Assembly (NCBI GenBank): GCA_012103295.1
Contig: WLXB01000001.1
Location: 62,001-126,000, forward strand
DNA length: 64,000 nt
Origin: Alphaproteobacteria bacterium
Lineage (GTDB): Bacteria; Pseudomonadota; Alphaproteobacteria; Rhodospirillales; Rhodospirillaceae
Direction: 5' to 3'
The position numbers and the translations under genes were made by a program. Under the pieces are notes generated by a model that made no database searches, had not been told where the DNA came from, and saw nothing but the letters and a program-made list of their open reading frames with translations. Below, piece by piece: positions 17,404-26,116 of the stretch (within the stretch, counting starts at the first letter, position 1; each line of letters begins with the position of its first letter).

Positions 17404-18989
17404 CTGAGTTTGACCACATTATTGTCGGCGGTGGATCGGCGGGGTCTGCTCTGGCATATCGATTGGCAACCAACAAGCCAACAGACACTGTGTTGTTGTT
17501 GGAAGCTGGAGGGCGGGATTGGTCACCGTTCATTCATGTCCCAGCAGCGATCATCAAAGCCATGGGCAATCCAAACTTGGATTGGATGCATATGGCCGAG
17601 CCAGATGCCAGCCGGAACGGCAAAGTCGACTTATGGCCCGCGGGAAAGGTGCTTGGCGGATCGAGTTCCATCAACGGAATGCTTTACGTGCGCGGCCAAG
17701 CCCATGACTACAATCGGTGGGCAAAAAACGGCTGTATGGGTTGGTCCTACGACGACCTGCTTCCGGTTTTTCGAAGACTGGAGAGAACTCTGATCGGCGA
17801 CCATACCGTCCGAGGTCGCACCGGCCCTATTAACGTGGACCATTTGCGCACGACACATCCACTTGCTCATGTGTTTGTCGAGGCCGCAAAAGAGTCAGGT
17901 GTCCCATTCAATGACGACTACAATGGCGTTGAACAGCTTGGCGTTGCTTATAGCCAAGTCACCCAATCCCGCGGCTGGCGCTATCACGCAGCTCGCGCCT
18001 ATCTATGGCCGGGAAAGAAGCCGAGCAATCTGAAAATTATGACTAAGGCAATGGTCACCCGACTCACTTTTGATGGAGCCCGATGCACGGGGGTCAAATT
18101 CCGAAAAGGTGCGGCACTCAAAACGGCAACGGCCCGCGCCAGCGTGACTGTCAGCGCCGGCACGCTCGCAACGCCTAAGATTCTGATGCTCAGCGGCATC
18201 GGACCGGGAGCAGAGTTGCGGTCGCACGGTATTGAGGTTCGGCATGATGCACCAGGCGTTGGGCAAAACCTTCAAGAGCACCCCGAAGGCATGGTGAGCA
18301 TTGAGGTCAACCAATCGACCTACAATACGGAAATCAATAGCTGGAAAATAATCCTGCATGCGGCCAATTGGCTTCTATTCGGTCGCGGCCCGGCAACCAG
18401 CCCTTATCCTCACGCGGTAGCCTTCACCAAATCGAATCCCGCTCAAGATTTCGCTGACATTCAAGTGCAACTTGGCCCCTACGCCTTCAGCTTCGACGAA
18501 AACGGGGTGATTCCGCACAACAAACCGGCGATTTCGGCCGCCGTCAACATCGCCTATCCCAAGACACGAGGCACTGTACGGTTAAAGTCGAACGACCCGT
18601 TGGCCTCACCGGTTATCACTCATAATCTTTTCGACAATGAAGAGGATTTGATGAAATTGATTAAGGGATGTCGGTCTGTGAGACGCATTTTATCAGGCCC
18701 AGCATTTGCTCCCCATCGCACTGCTGAATTACTGCCAGGCGAGGATGTGCAAAGTGACGACGAGTGGGCAGCGTTCCTGCGCAAGACAGCATTTCTTGGT
18801 TATCATGTGGTCGGCACCTGCCGCATGGGGACAGATGCTGACTCCGTGGTCACACCCGACCTAAAGGTCAAAGGATTTGATCGCGTGAGAGTCGCCGATG
18901 CCTCGATCATGCCCGACTTGATTAGTGGCAATACAAATGCGACAGCGTTGATGATCGGAGAAAAAGCTGCCGATCTGATCGCCACCTAG
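17400..18989 (+). CDS. GMC-family FAD oxidoreductase (choline dehydrogenase-like)
   Basis: 529 residues. The FAD-binding start is HIIVGGGSAGSALA (about residues 5-18). The GMC signature 1 region reads WPAGKVLGGSSSINGM, and the second signature includes GTLATPKILMLSGIGP. The C-terminal catalytic part has GYHVVGTCRMG with the His, and SGNTNATALMIGEKAADLI. The enzyme should oxidise a primary or secondary alcohol. It starts with GTG overlapping the LysR stop by 4 bp and is followed by the MFS gene after 8 bp, so it belongs to the LysR operon. Cytosolic, no signal peptide. Confidence 0.92.
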   Translation: MTEFDHIIVGGGSAGSALAYRLATNKPTDTVLLLEAGGRDWSPFIHVPAAIIKAMGNPNLDWMHMAEPDASRNGKVDLWPAGKVLGGSSSINGMLYVRGQAHDYNRWAKNGCMGWSYDDLLPVFRRLERTLIGDHTVRGRTGPINVDHLRTTHPLAHVFVEAAKESGVPFNDDYNGVEQLGVAYSQVTQSRGWRYHAARAYLWPGKKPSNLKIMTKAMVTRLTFDGARCTGVKFRKGAALKTATARASVTVSAGTLATPKILMLSGIGPGAELRSHGIEVRHDAPGVGQNLQEHPEGMVSIEVNQSTYNTEINSWKIILHAANWLLFGRGPATSPYPHAVAFTKSNPAQDFADIQVQLGPYAFSFDENGVIPHNKPAISAAVNIAYPKTRGTVRLKSNDPLASPVITHNLFDNEEDLMKLIKGCRSVRRILSGPAFAPHRTAELLPGEDVQSDDEWAAFLRKTAFLGYHVVGTCRMGTDADSVVTPDLKVKGFDRVRVADASIMPDLISGNTNATALMIGEKAADLIAT

Positions 18990-18997
18990 GATGTTTC

Positions 18998-20362
18998 ATG
19001 AGTAACGCAACGACCGAAAACACCCCTGATCCAAACTACGCATTCCGATCTGACGGCTACGCTTGGTTCGTGGTGTTCATGTTGTGCCTGGCCGCGATAA
19101 TTTCTTTCATCGACCGGCAGATCATCAGCTTACTCGTCGACCCCATCAAAGACGATTTAGGCATCTCCGATACACAGGTCAGTTTGCTGCAAGGTTTTGC
19201 CTTTGCATTGTTTTACAGCGCGGCCGCTATTCCTATGGGGCGGCTGGTCGACGCCAAAAACCGTAAGACAATAATTCTCGCCGGTATGGTTCTGTGGTCT
19301 TTTGCGACGACACTCTGTGGACTCGCAAAGGTATTCTGGCAATTGTTCGTTGCTCGCATGCTCGTAGGCGTTGGCGAAGCAACTTTGTCTCCGGCTGGGT
19401 TTTCCATGCTGGCCGACTACTTCCCACGCAAGAGTCTGACGCGAGCGTTGAGTGTTTTTACCGGGTCCAGTTTTTTAGGCACTGGAATTGCCCTGTTGGT
19501 TGGCGGCTTCGTGATCAGCACAATGACAGAGATCGGTCCAGTCGATCTCGGACTCCTAGGGACCATTCGGCCTTGGCAAATGACCTTCTTAATAGTGTCT
19601 GTCCCAGGACTAATATTTGCCCTGATTGTATGGCTGCTGGTGCGCGAGCCTCCCCGCCTCGGGGTTGCAAAAACCGCCCAACAGAAAGATGAAGCCTTGT
19701 CTCTTCGTCAGGCGTGGCAGTACTTGCTCGACCATAAGACCGTCATCTTGCCGGTTGTCTTCGGCTTTACATTCTTAACGGTCGCTATGTTTTCAGTCAG
19801 CGCCTGGGTTCCGGCCTATTTCATGCGGACCCACGGCATGACCGCCGGAGAAATCGGTGGGATTTTTGGATTATATTTTGTGACTCTAGGGTCGGCTGGT
19901 GTCGTTTCCGGTGGATTGCTTTCCGACTGGCTAAAGAGCCGTGGGTATAATGACTCAAACATGCGTGCGGGGTTTATCTCCGCGCTTTTGGCGACACCGT
20001 TTTTGGCCACATTCACCTTGGTCCCTGATAAAGACCTATCGTTGATCTTGCTTGCACCAGTGGTCTTCTTTGGCACCATGCCTTTTGGCACGGGGCCGTC
20101 TGCCCTACCGTTGATTGTTCCCAATCGCCTGCGCGGCCAAATGGTTGCTATATATCTCCTTGTTGCCAATGTCGTAGGTCAGGGCGGAGGACCATTTTTG
20201 GTGGCAGTTTTCACGGATTATGTACTGGGCGACGCAAACCTTATTCGATACTCAATCAGCATCGTTTGTCCGACCGTGATGATAATAGGCGCAGCCATAT
20301 TGTTTTTCGGCAAAAAGCCGTATGGCGTACATGTTGCTAAAATGGATGCAGAACTCGCGTAA
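18998..20362 (+). CDS. MFS transporter, spinster-like / anion:cation symporter type
   Basis: 454 residues with about 12 membrane segments. Helix 1 carries ISFIDRQIISLL, typical of spinster-like and ACS-type transporters. The motif A region is MGRLVDAKNRKT, and GVGEATLSPAGFSMLADYFPR follows. Transporters of this group take up organic anions or aromatic acids, or export lipids; the substrate is unknown. AGGA lies 7 bases before the ATG. Its place between the GMC dehydrogenase and the small protein/methyltransferase pair suggests it imports the substrate of this operon (inference). Confidence 0.9.
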   Translation: MSNATTENTPDPNYAFRSDGYAWFVVFMLCLAAIISFIDRQIISLLVDPIKDDLGISDTQVSLLQGFAFALFYSAAAIPMGRLVDAKNRKTIILAGMVLWSFATTLCGLAKVFWQLFVARMLVGVGEATLSPAGFSMLADYFPRKSLTRALSVFTGSSFLGTGIALLVGGFVISTMTEIGPVDLGLLGTIRPWQMTFLIVSVPGLIFALIVWLLVREPPRLGVAKTAQQKDEALSLRQAWQYLLDHKTVILPVVFGFTFLTVAMFSVSAWVPAYFMRTHGMTAGEIGGIFGLYFVTLGSAGVVSGGLLSDWLKSRGYNDSNMRAGFISALLATPFLATFTLVPDKDLSLILLAPVVFFGTMPFGTGPSALPLIVPNRLRGQMVAIYLLVANVVGQGGGPFLVAVFTDYVLGDANLIRYSISIVCPTVMIIGAAILFFGKKPYGVHVAKMDAELA

Positions 20363-20373
20363 AGGAAAGACAG

Positions 20374-20733
20374 ATGGATAACATGCCACCAGAAGACCCC
20401 CGCTTTGTATTCGGCGACGAGATAAACGGCGCTGGAAAGCAATTTTTTGACAACCAAGTGATCGATAACCTTCACGAGTCCGTGCTGGAATTAACTGCAG
20501 CGGTTTGGACCTACCGAGACCGCAGTATCCTTCTCGAGCGGGTCCTTAAAGACGTGGTTGGCAAAGACCTGGGGGCGATGATTGAAGCTTACGAGCCAAC
20601 CCCGGAAGACAATGCCGCGCGCGCCGCCGAACGCGCCGAACTTGTATCCAATGTATTTAGACGTATGTCCCGTGGCTCAGTTGACGTTAAATTCGGCATG
20701 GACACCGCAGATGAATCAGGAGACCAATCATGA
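20374..20733 (+). CDS. Small acidic partner protein of methyltransferase, copy 2
   Basis: 119 residues, soluble, acidic, mainly helical by inspection. The core contains LHESVLELTAAVWTYRDRS, then ILLERVLKDVVG, then IEAYEPTPEDNAARAAER and SNVF. This follows the same pattern as the 113-residue protein at 10439, so I regard the two as divergent homologues. It is preceded by AAGGAAAG and its stop overlaps the methyltransferase start (ATGA, 4 bp). Such overlap usually means the two products act together. No named family is recognised; a subunit or activator of the methyltransferase is the natural hypothesis. Confidence 0.78.
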   Translation: MDNMPPEDPRFVFGDEINGAGKQFFDNQVIDNLHESVLELTAAVWTYRDRSILLERVLKDVVGKDLGAMIEAYEPTPEDNAARAAERAELVSNVFRRMSRGSVDVKFGMDTADESGDQS

Positions 20734-21815
20734 GTACCTCTGTTGCTTTATCCCGTGGCTACAATGGCATTTTGCCACGTACGACACGGCTTTCTGATGA
20801 AAGCTACCTTGATTTCGTAGAAACGTTCCGCGGCATTGCCGGATACGGCACCTTTCCCACCGTTGCCGCTGAAGGTGACAAGGCCGTGGCAGAGGCCCTG
20901 GGCGAAACAGATGATTCAACGGATATCAAAGATATCAAAGGGGTGATCAACAAATTACCTCTGCCCGCCACTTGGCAGCGCTACATGCGAACCCACCAGG
21001 AAATGATGTGGCGCCGGACTCGAAGCTCCTTCGAACCGTTCCAGGGTGATTTGATTAAAGCCATGGATGACGCGGAAGCCAAAGGCCCCGGTAAACTGAC
21101 CATCGATCCAAACTTCGAAGTGCCAAATTATGCCCGTCGTGAAATTCACCTCCAACCTGGCGGCTACACGGACGATCCTATCGGCGGTATTGTCTACCAT
21201 TACGGCACAAAAGTTTTTTACGCAGGTGCCAATGACCAAGATGAGCTTCATGCAGAGATCGTCGACACCCTAACTCCGCCGGAAGATGGCAAAGTCGACA
21301 AAATTCTCGACCTGGCCTGCAGCATTGGCCAGTGCACTGTGATCCTCAAAGATCGTTATCCCGATGCGAAAGTGACCGGATTAGATGTCGGGTTGCCGAT
21401 GGTAAAATATGCACACTGGCAAGCTGTAGAACGCGGCGTTGATGTCGACTTCGTTCAAGGCCTATCAGAAGACACCAAGTTGGATGCTGACAGCTTCGAC
21501 ATGGTTTTGTCGTACATCCTATTCCATGAAATCCCGGTCCGCGTGATCAAAGATACAGTCAACGAAATGTTCCGTATTCTGCGGCCTGGCGGCACCTTCT
21601 GCATCTACGAATTTCCAAGCGCAGGACCAAACATGCCAGCCTCACAGCGGTGGATGATTGATTATGATTCCATCAACAATTGCGAGCCATACTCGCCTGG
21701 CTTTGTCTACATGGACTTCCACCAAGCGCTCAAAGATGCCGGGTTCGAAATTGGACCGGGTCCGAAGAACTCAAACGGATTTTTGCAAACAATCGTTGCG
21801 ACAAAGCCTTCGTAA
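20730..21815 (+). CDS. SAM-dependent methyltransferase with unusual N-terminal domain, copy 2
   Basis: 361 residues. The class I methyltransferase core has KILDLACSIG (about 191-200), VTGLDVG, SFDMVLSYILFHE and RILRPGG. The first about 170 residues include the block TIDPNFEVPNYARREIH and then LQPGGYT (QPGGYT about 142-147). The block matches the protein at 9221 closely, while the rest of the two N-termini differ, so this block is the likely functional feature. Translationally coupled to the small partner gene. In the LysR operon it could methylate an intermediate of the imported compound. Substrate unknown. Confidence 0.87.
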   Translation: MSTSVALSRGYNGILPRTTRLSDESYLDFVETFRGIAGYGTFPTVAAEGDKAVAEALGETDDSTDIKDIKGVINKLPLPATWQRYMRTHQEMMWRRTRSSFEPFQGDLIKAMDDAEAKGPGKLTIDPNFEVPNYARREIHLQPGGYTDDPIGGIVYHYGTKVFYAGANDQDELHAEIVDTLTPPEDGKVDKILDLACSIGQCTVILKDRYPDAKVTGLDVGLPMVKYAHWQAVERGVDVDFVQGLSEDTKLDADSFDMVLSYILFHEIPVRVIKDTVNEMFRILRPGGTFCIYEFPSAGPNMPASQRWMIDYDSINNCEPYSPGFVYMDFHQALKDAGFEIGPGPKNSNGFLQTIVATKPS

Positions 21816-21839
21816 GAGTGGCTGAAAAGACGATTGAAT

Positions 21840-23423
21840 ATGAGCACGCCGGTTACTAATGAAGTCGTTGCAGAGGCCCTTGGGTCAACGCGTGCGGCGA
21901 TTGGTGCAGATGCTGTTCTAACGGATACCGAAACCTGCGCCTATCATTCACAGGACGTGTTCGCGACCGGTCCAACGGTCGTGGCCGTGATCCGTCCAAC
22001 GACCGTGGAGCACCTTGCTGGCACAGTAAAAATTCTGACTGCGGCAGGCATCGCTGTGTTCCCACGCGGAGGTGGCTATTCCTACACAGACGCGTACCTG
22101 CCCACCGGGCCAAACGGTGTCTCACTAGATATGACGGGTCTCAGCGAAATTATTGAGATCAACGTCGAGGACATGTTTGTTACCGTTCAAGCCGGTTGTA
22201 CCTGGGAAGCTCTCGATCTTGCCCTTGAACCTCACGGTGTACGAGCCGAGTTCTGGGGGCCGCTCTCGGGGTTCAAAGCTACGATCGGCGGTGGCATGTC
22301 GCAGGGCGCGGCGAGCCTAGGCTCATCCAAAGACGGTATCTCAGCGGAAGCCGTATTGGGAATGGAGATCGTGTCAGCGGATGGCACAGTCTTCGCAACG
22401 GGCTCAGCGGCGCAGACCGGTAAGTCACCCTTCTTTCGCAACTACGGTCCAGATTTAACCGGGTTGTTCTGCGGTGATGCCGGCGCGCTGGGTATCAAGG
22501 CGACGGTAACTCTGCGGCTCCAACGCCGATCCAAATACACCCAAGGACTCTCATTCGGGTTCGATAACTTTGAAGCAGCCCAAAAAGCGATGTCCGGAAT
22601 CGCCGCCTCAAATCGCGCCACTGAAGTGTTTGGCTTTACCAAGCGGGCGATGGAAGGCGTTGTCGCCAGTAAGGGGTTGTGGGAAGACTTAAGGATCATG
22701 TTCGCTGTCGGCCAGGCAGCCGGTGGCACAATCAGCGGTGTCATTCAGTTGATTAAGATGGCACTTGCCGGGCGGAGCTGGGCAACTAAGGCGGAATGCT
22801 TCGTGCACTGCGCCGTCGAGGCAGACAACCGGACTGAACTCAAAGGACATATTCAAACCATCAGGGATGCCGTAGGCGGTGCTGGTCGAGATATTCCAAA
22901 CACCATGCCAATGGTTATGCGCGCAACACCGTTTATGCCATACCCTGTCGTTGGCATGGACGCAAAACGTATGCTGCCCCTTCACACCATCGTGCCATTT
23001 TCAAAAGCGGTGGCCTTTCACAATGCTCTTGAAGCGTACTTCGCGAAAAGAAAAGTAGAGATGGACGCTATGGATATGACAACGCCATCCATTTTCGGCA
23101 CGCTAAGCACAAATGGGTTTTTATATGAACCAGTCTTGTATTGGCCCGATCAGCCCGATGTTTTTCACGAACGCAATACACCCGAAGAACTACTAGCCCC
23201 CATGCGCACAAACCAACCGAATGAAAAAGGCCGTGCATTCGCCAAAGAGATGTTTGAGGACATGGTCACCATCATGCATGAGCACGGCGGCGTGCATTTG
23301 CAAATTGGTAAGGCATATCCTTATTTGCGTGATCGCTCAGACATGACGACCAACCTGGTGAAACAGATCAAAGCACAAACCGACCCACACGGCCTTCTAA
23401 ACCCCGGCGCGCTTGGCCTCTAA
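21840..23423 (+). CDS. FAD-linked oxidase (PCMH/VAO fold, GlcD-like)
   Basis: 527 residues from ATG 21840; a TTG two codons earlier is possible but less likely. It has a PCMH-type FAD domain with VAVIRPTTVEHL, AVFPRGGGYSYTD, GPNGVSLDMTGL and TVQAGCTWEAL. A substrate domain follows, ending TDPHGLLNPGALGL as in glycolate oxidase, D-lactate dehydrogenase and cresol dehydrogenase relatives. It oxidises hydroxy acids or phenolic alcohols; the substrate is unknown. A gap of 24 bp separates it from the methyltransferase. No signal peptide. Confidence 0.88.
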   Translation: MSTPVTNEVVAEALGSTRAAIGADAVLTDTETCAYHSQDVFATGPTVVAVIRPTTVEHLAGTVKILTAAGIAVFPRGGGYSYTDAYLPTGPNGVSLDMTGLSEIIEINVEDMFVTVQAGCTWEALDLALEPHGVRAEFWGPLSGFKATIGGGMSQGAASLGSSKDGISAEAVLGMEIVSADGTVFATGSAAQTGKSPFFRNYGPDLTGLFCGDAGALGIKATVTLRLQRRSKYTQGLSFGFDNFEAAQKAMSGIAASNRATEVFGFTKRAMEGVVASKGLWEDLRIMFAVGQAAGGTISGVIQLIKMALAGRSWATKAECFVHCAVEADNRTELKGHIQTIRDAVGGAGRDIPNTMPMVMRATPFMPYPVVGMDAKRMLPLHTIVPFSKAVAFHNALEAYFAKRKVEMDAMDMTTPSIFGTLSTNGFLYEPVLYWPDQPDVFHERNTPEELLAPMRTNQPNEKGRAFAKEMFEDMVTIMHEHGGVHLQIGKAYPYLRDRSDMTTNLVKQIKAQTDPHGLLNPGALGL

Positions 23424-23519
23424 CCTCTCATGCAAACAGTGTATACCCCGAGTCCAAATTTCTATTTGTAAGACGAGCCAAGTCGATCAGAATAAGACAC
23501 GGATTAAACGAAAGCCTCC

Positions 23520-24446
23520 ATGATGACGCTAAACACAACACCGCTAAGAGCCGTCACCGATGAAGACCGGGAGACCTATGCCCGCGATGGGGTCGTGTGC
23601 CTGCGCAAGGTCTTCAACCCGGAGTGGATCGAAAGCATGATCCCTGCCGCGCGGCGTATTTCAGTGGACGAAGAAGACGTCGGCCTTCTACCTTCCGCAC
23701 CCGGGCGTTATATGTCGCGCATCATTCCTGAGTTTCGCAATTTCATTTTTAACTCTCCGATGGGACAGGCAGCAGCCGAAACGATCGGCTCCTCTACGGC
23801 CCGTTTTTTCTTTGAAGAAATCTTTGCCAAACCGCCGAAATCGGACTCAAAAACGCTTTGGCATTGCGACCGAATGGGCTGGCCCGTGAGCGGGCAGATG
23901 GTGCCGTCAATTTGGATTCCTTTAAACCCCGTTGCGCCCGAGAATTCCCTAGAGGTACTTGCCGGATCTCATACCCAAGACGTGCCCTATTGGTTGTTCT
24001 CACCCAATGCCCGGAAGATGATCAAACCTGACGACAGAGCCCCTCATCCAGATGAGGCCAAGTTACGGGCCGATCCGGATGCTCGCTTCCTTAATTGGGA
24101 GATGGAGCCGGGCGATATGTTGGTGATTCACCCTTGGGTCTTGCATTACTCCTCAGGCAACACTGCGGACGATTGGCGCATTGCAATATCTGCGCGCATT
24201 TTTGGTGATGACATTAGCTGGGCCCCCCGTCCTGATTGCCTCAACATTGCCGGCGTCTCATTCGATGAAATGGTCGAAGGCAATCCGCCAGCGGGTCCGT
24301 TGTTCCCGGTACTCTGGTCAGAAGATGGAACCCGAGATAACGACGACAACTATCCGACCGGCTTTGCCACAACATGGCAGGCCCAACGGCGCGATACCGT
24401 GAATGAAGACGCTTTGTTTAGTGAACTAGCCAAGAAAGCCAGTTAG
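23520..24446 (+). CDS. Phytanoyl-CoA dioxygenase family protein (PhyH), copy 2
   Basis: 308 residues. The Fe(II) ligands are visible as H-C-D in TLWHCDRMGWP and a late His in LVIHPWVLHYSSGN; RIAISAR may hold the 2-oxoglutarate Arg. The gene lies 96 bp after the FAD oxidase and is the last of the plus-strand run starting at the LysR gene. It may have its own promoter. The stop overlaps the convergent binding-protein gene by 4 bp. The protein differs strongly from the PhyH proteins at 5126 and 53527, so a separate substrate is likely. Confidence 0.88.
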   Translation: MMTLNTTPLRAVTDEDRETYARDGVVCLRKVFNPEWIESMIPAARRISVDEEDVGLLPSAPGRYMSRIIPEFRNFIFNSPMGQAAAETIGSSTARFFFEEIFAKPPKSDSKTLWHCDRMGWPVSGQMVPSIWIPLNPVAPENSLEVLAGSHTQDVPYWLFSPNARKMIKPDDRAPHPDEAKLRADPDARFLNWEMEPGDMLVIHPWVLHYSSGNTADDWRIAISARIFGDDISWAPRPDCLNIAGVSFDEMVEGNPPAGPLFPVLWSEDGTRDNDDNYPTGFATTWQAQRRDTVNEDALFSELAKKAS

Positions 24447-26002
24447 TTGCCGATATACTCGATCTGCTCGAACACGCTGCCATCAAGACGAAACTGACCA
24501 ACTTCGTAGCTGGGTTGCAACCCGTTGGCACCAGCGAATTCGACCAGCCATAAAGCGGCGGCTTGATTCCTAAAGCGCAAAACAATGTCCTTGAGTAATT
24601 TTTCTCGTTTTACGGGGTCCATTTCCGTACGAGCGTTGTCAATGAGCGGCATCATACCTTCGTCGCAATAGAATGGTGCCGTATACATGCAAGAGAACTG
24701 CTCGAAAGACTTCTGCGGATCCCATAGCTGCATATTCAGCCAACCAATGGAGAAGCCATCTATGTCTCCCCAGTCCGCATTGAACAGGCGCCGAACGTAA
24801 TCTGGGAATGATATCTGCCGCAGTTCAGTTTGCACGCCGATAGCAGCTAGATCTTGTGCGATCTTTTGGAAGATCAGTGTGTCGCCTGGCAGAACTCCGC
24901 CGTATACGGCGAATTTAAGTGGAAACCCCTTCGAATACCCAGCCTCAGCAAGTAGTTGCCTGGCTTTGTCTGGATTGTAATCGAAAGGCTCAGCGTCGGG
25001 ATTGTACCCGATCAATTCGGGTGTGGCCGGTTGGTGCGCAACACGACTGGTTCCGCCTAGAATAAAATCCGCAATTGATTGTTTATCGACGGCATAGTTT
25101 AGCGCCTGCCGGACACGGAAATCTTTGATAGGTGAGTCATCAGAGCGTACCGTTCTAAGTGCAATAGATAGAATGCTTGGGTTCGTTGTCATCCGGATGG
25201 TTATGTCGTTGGCCTTCAACATCGCGATATCATCGCTGGCCAAACTAATCGCCATATCAAGTTCCTTAGACAAAAGGCCACTGACACGTGATCCAGGGTC
25301 GGGAATGATAGTCATCTCCACTCGTTTGACGTGCTTTACTTTACGCCAAGAGCTTTCCGCGACGGCCAAAACAGGTTTGGTATTATTCGCGCCCCAGGAT
25401 TCAACAGTATAGGCGCTTGTTCCAATCGGCGTCCGGGCGTAGCCATCCTTGCCCAGCGCAGCCCAGGCTTTGGGCTCGATCATTGGGAGCTGAGACATCC
25501 GTCTCGGAATCAGAGGGTCTGGTTTCGACGTTGTAATCTCTACAGTGTAGGGATCGCGCGCGCGGTATCCGTCGATATTTCCCATATCGGCTTTTTTGGG
25601 GTGGAGCACGTCCGGGTTATAAAGCTCAGTCAATGTCGCAACGACGGAATCCGCATCAAAGACTTCTCCGTTGCTGAATACGACACCTTCCCTAAGTTGG
25701 AAAACCCAAGTTGTCGGCGTCTCGTTTTGCCAAGATGTGGCGAGCGCTGGGAGCAATTCACCAGTTGGGGTAAACCGGGTTAAGCCATCATAAAAAGCAA
25801 ACCGGAGGCCGCCGCCATCATCGCGGGCAAATGGATAGCCGCCTGTAGCAGCCGCGACTGGGAATCCGACACGAAGGGTAGTGCTGTCCGCCAAAGACGG
25901 CGTAATCGTTATGAATGGTACAAACGTAGCGAAGGCAATAGCCGCCGCATAACCAATAAACTGCCTCGGGCAAACTCGTCCAAACATTACAAATACAACC
26001 AT
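24443..26002 (-). CDS. Orphan peptide-type ABC substrate-binding protein (SBP family 5), copy 1
   Basis: 519 residues from ATG 26002. A signal peptide occupies about residues 1-40 (hydrophobic stretch ending SLADS). The family 5 fold is shown by LREGVVFSNGEVFDADSVV, VRQALNYAVDKQSIADFILGG, and YNPDKARQLLAEAGY. No permease or ATPase is adjacent. A Cys pair near the C-terminus (FSC...PFYCDEG) also occurs in the paralogue at 27969, and a disulfide is possible. Binding proteins of this family capture peptides, opines, nickel chelates or sugars. A gene without its transporter may use a distant one or act as a sensor. Confidence 0.88.
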   Translation of the reverse strand: MVVFVMFGRVCPRQFIGYAAAIAFATFVPFITITPSLADSTTLRVGFPVAAATGGYPFARDDGGGLRFAFYDGLTRFTPTGELLPALATSWQNETPTTWVFQLREGVVFSNGEVFDADSVVATLTELYNPDVLHPKKADMGNIDGYRARDPYTVEITTSKPDPLIPRRMSQLPMIEPKAWAALGKDGYARTPIGTSAYTVESWGANNTKPVLAVAESSWRKVKHVKRVEMTIIPDPGSRVSGLLSKELDMAISLASDDIAMLKANDITIRMTTNPSILSIALRTVRSDDSPIKDFRVRQALNYAVDKQSIADFILGGTSRVAHQPATPELIGYNPDAEPFDYNPDKARQLLAEAGYSKGFPLKFAVYGGVLPGDTLIFQKIAQDLAAIGVQTELRQISFPDYVRRLFNADWGDIDGFSIGWLNMQLWDPQKSFEQFSCMYTAPFYCDEGMMPLIDNARTEMDPVKREKLLKDIVLRFRNQAAALWLVEFAGANGLQPSYEVGQFRLDGSVFEQIEYIGN

Positions 26003-26116
26003 CAATTCAGCCGACTCTCGCCAGCCTATATGGCTTATTTGTCGTATGCCACCAAATGCCTATTAGGCATTCAACAGCGCACACTATGCATGGCTTAGTG
26101 GATCGAACGAGCGGGG

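Noticed and set aside
19294..19692. 132-codon frame inside the MFS gene
   Set aside because: Shadow of the transporter gene; Cys-, Arg- and Trp-rich composition typical of an out-of-frame reading.
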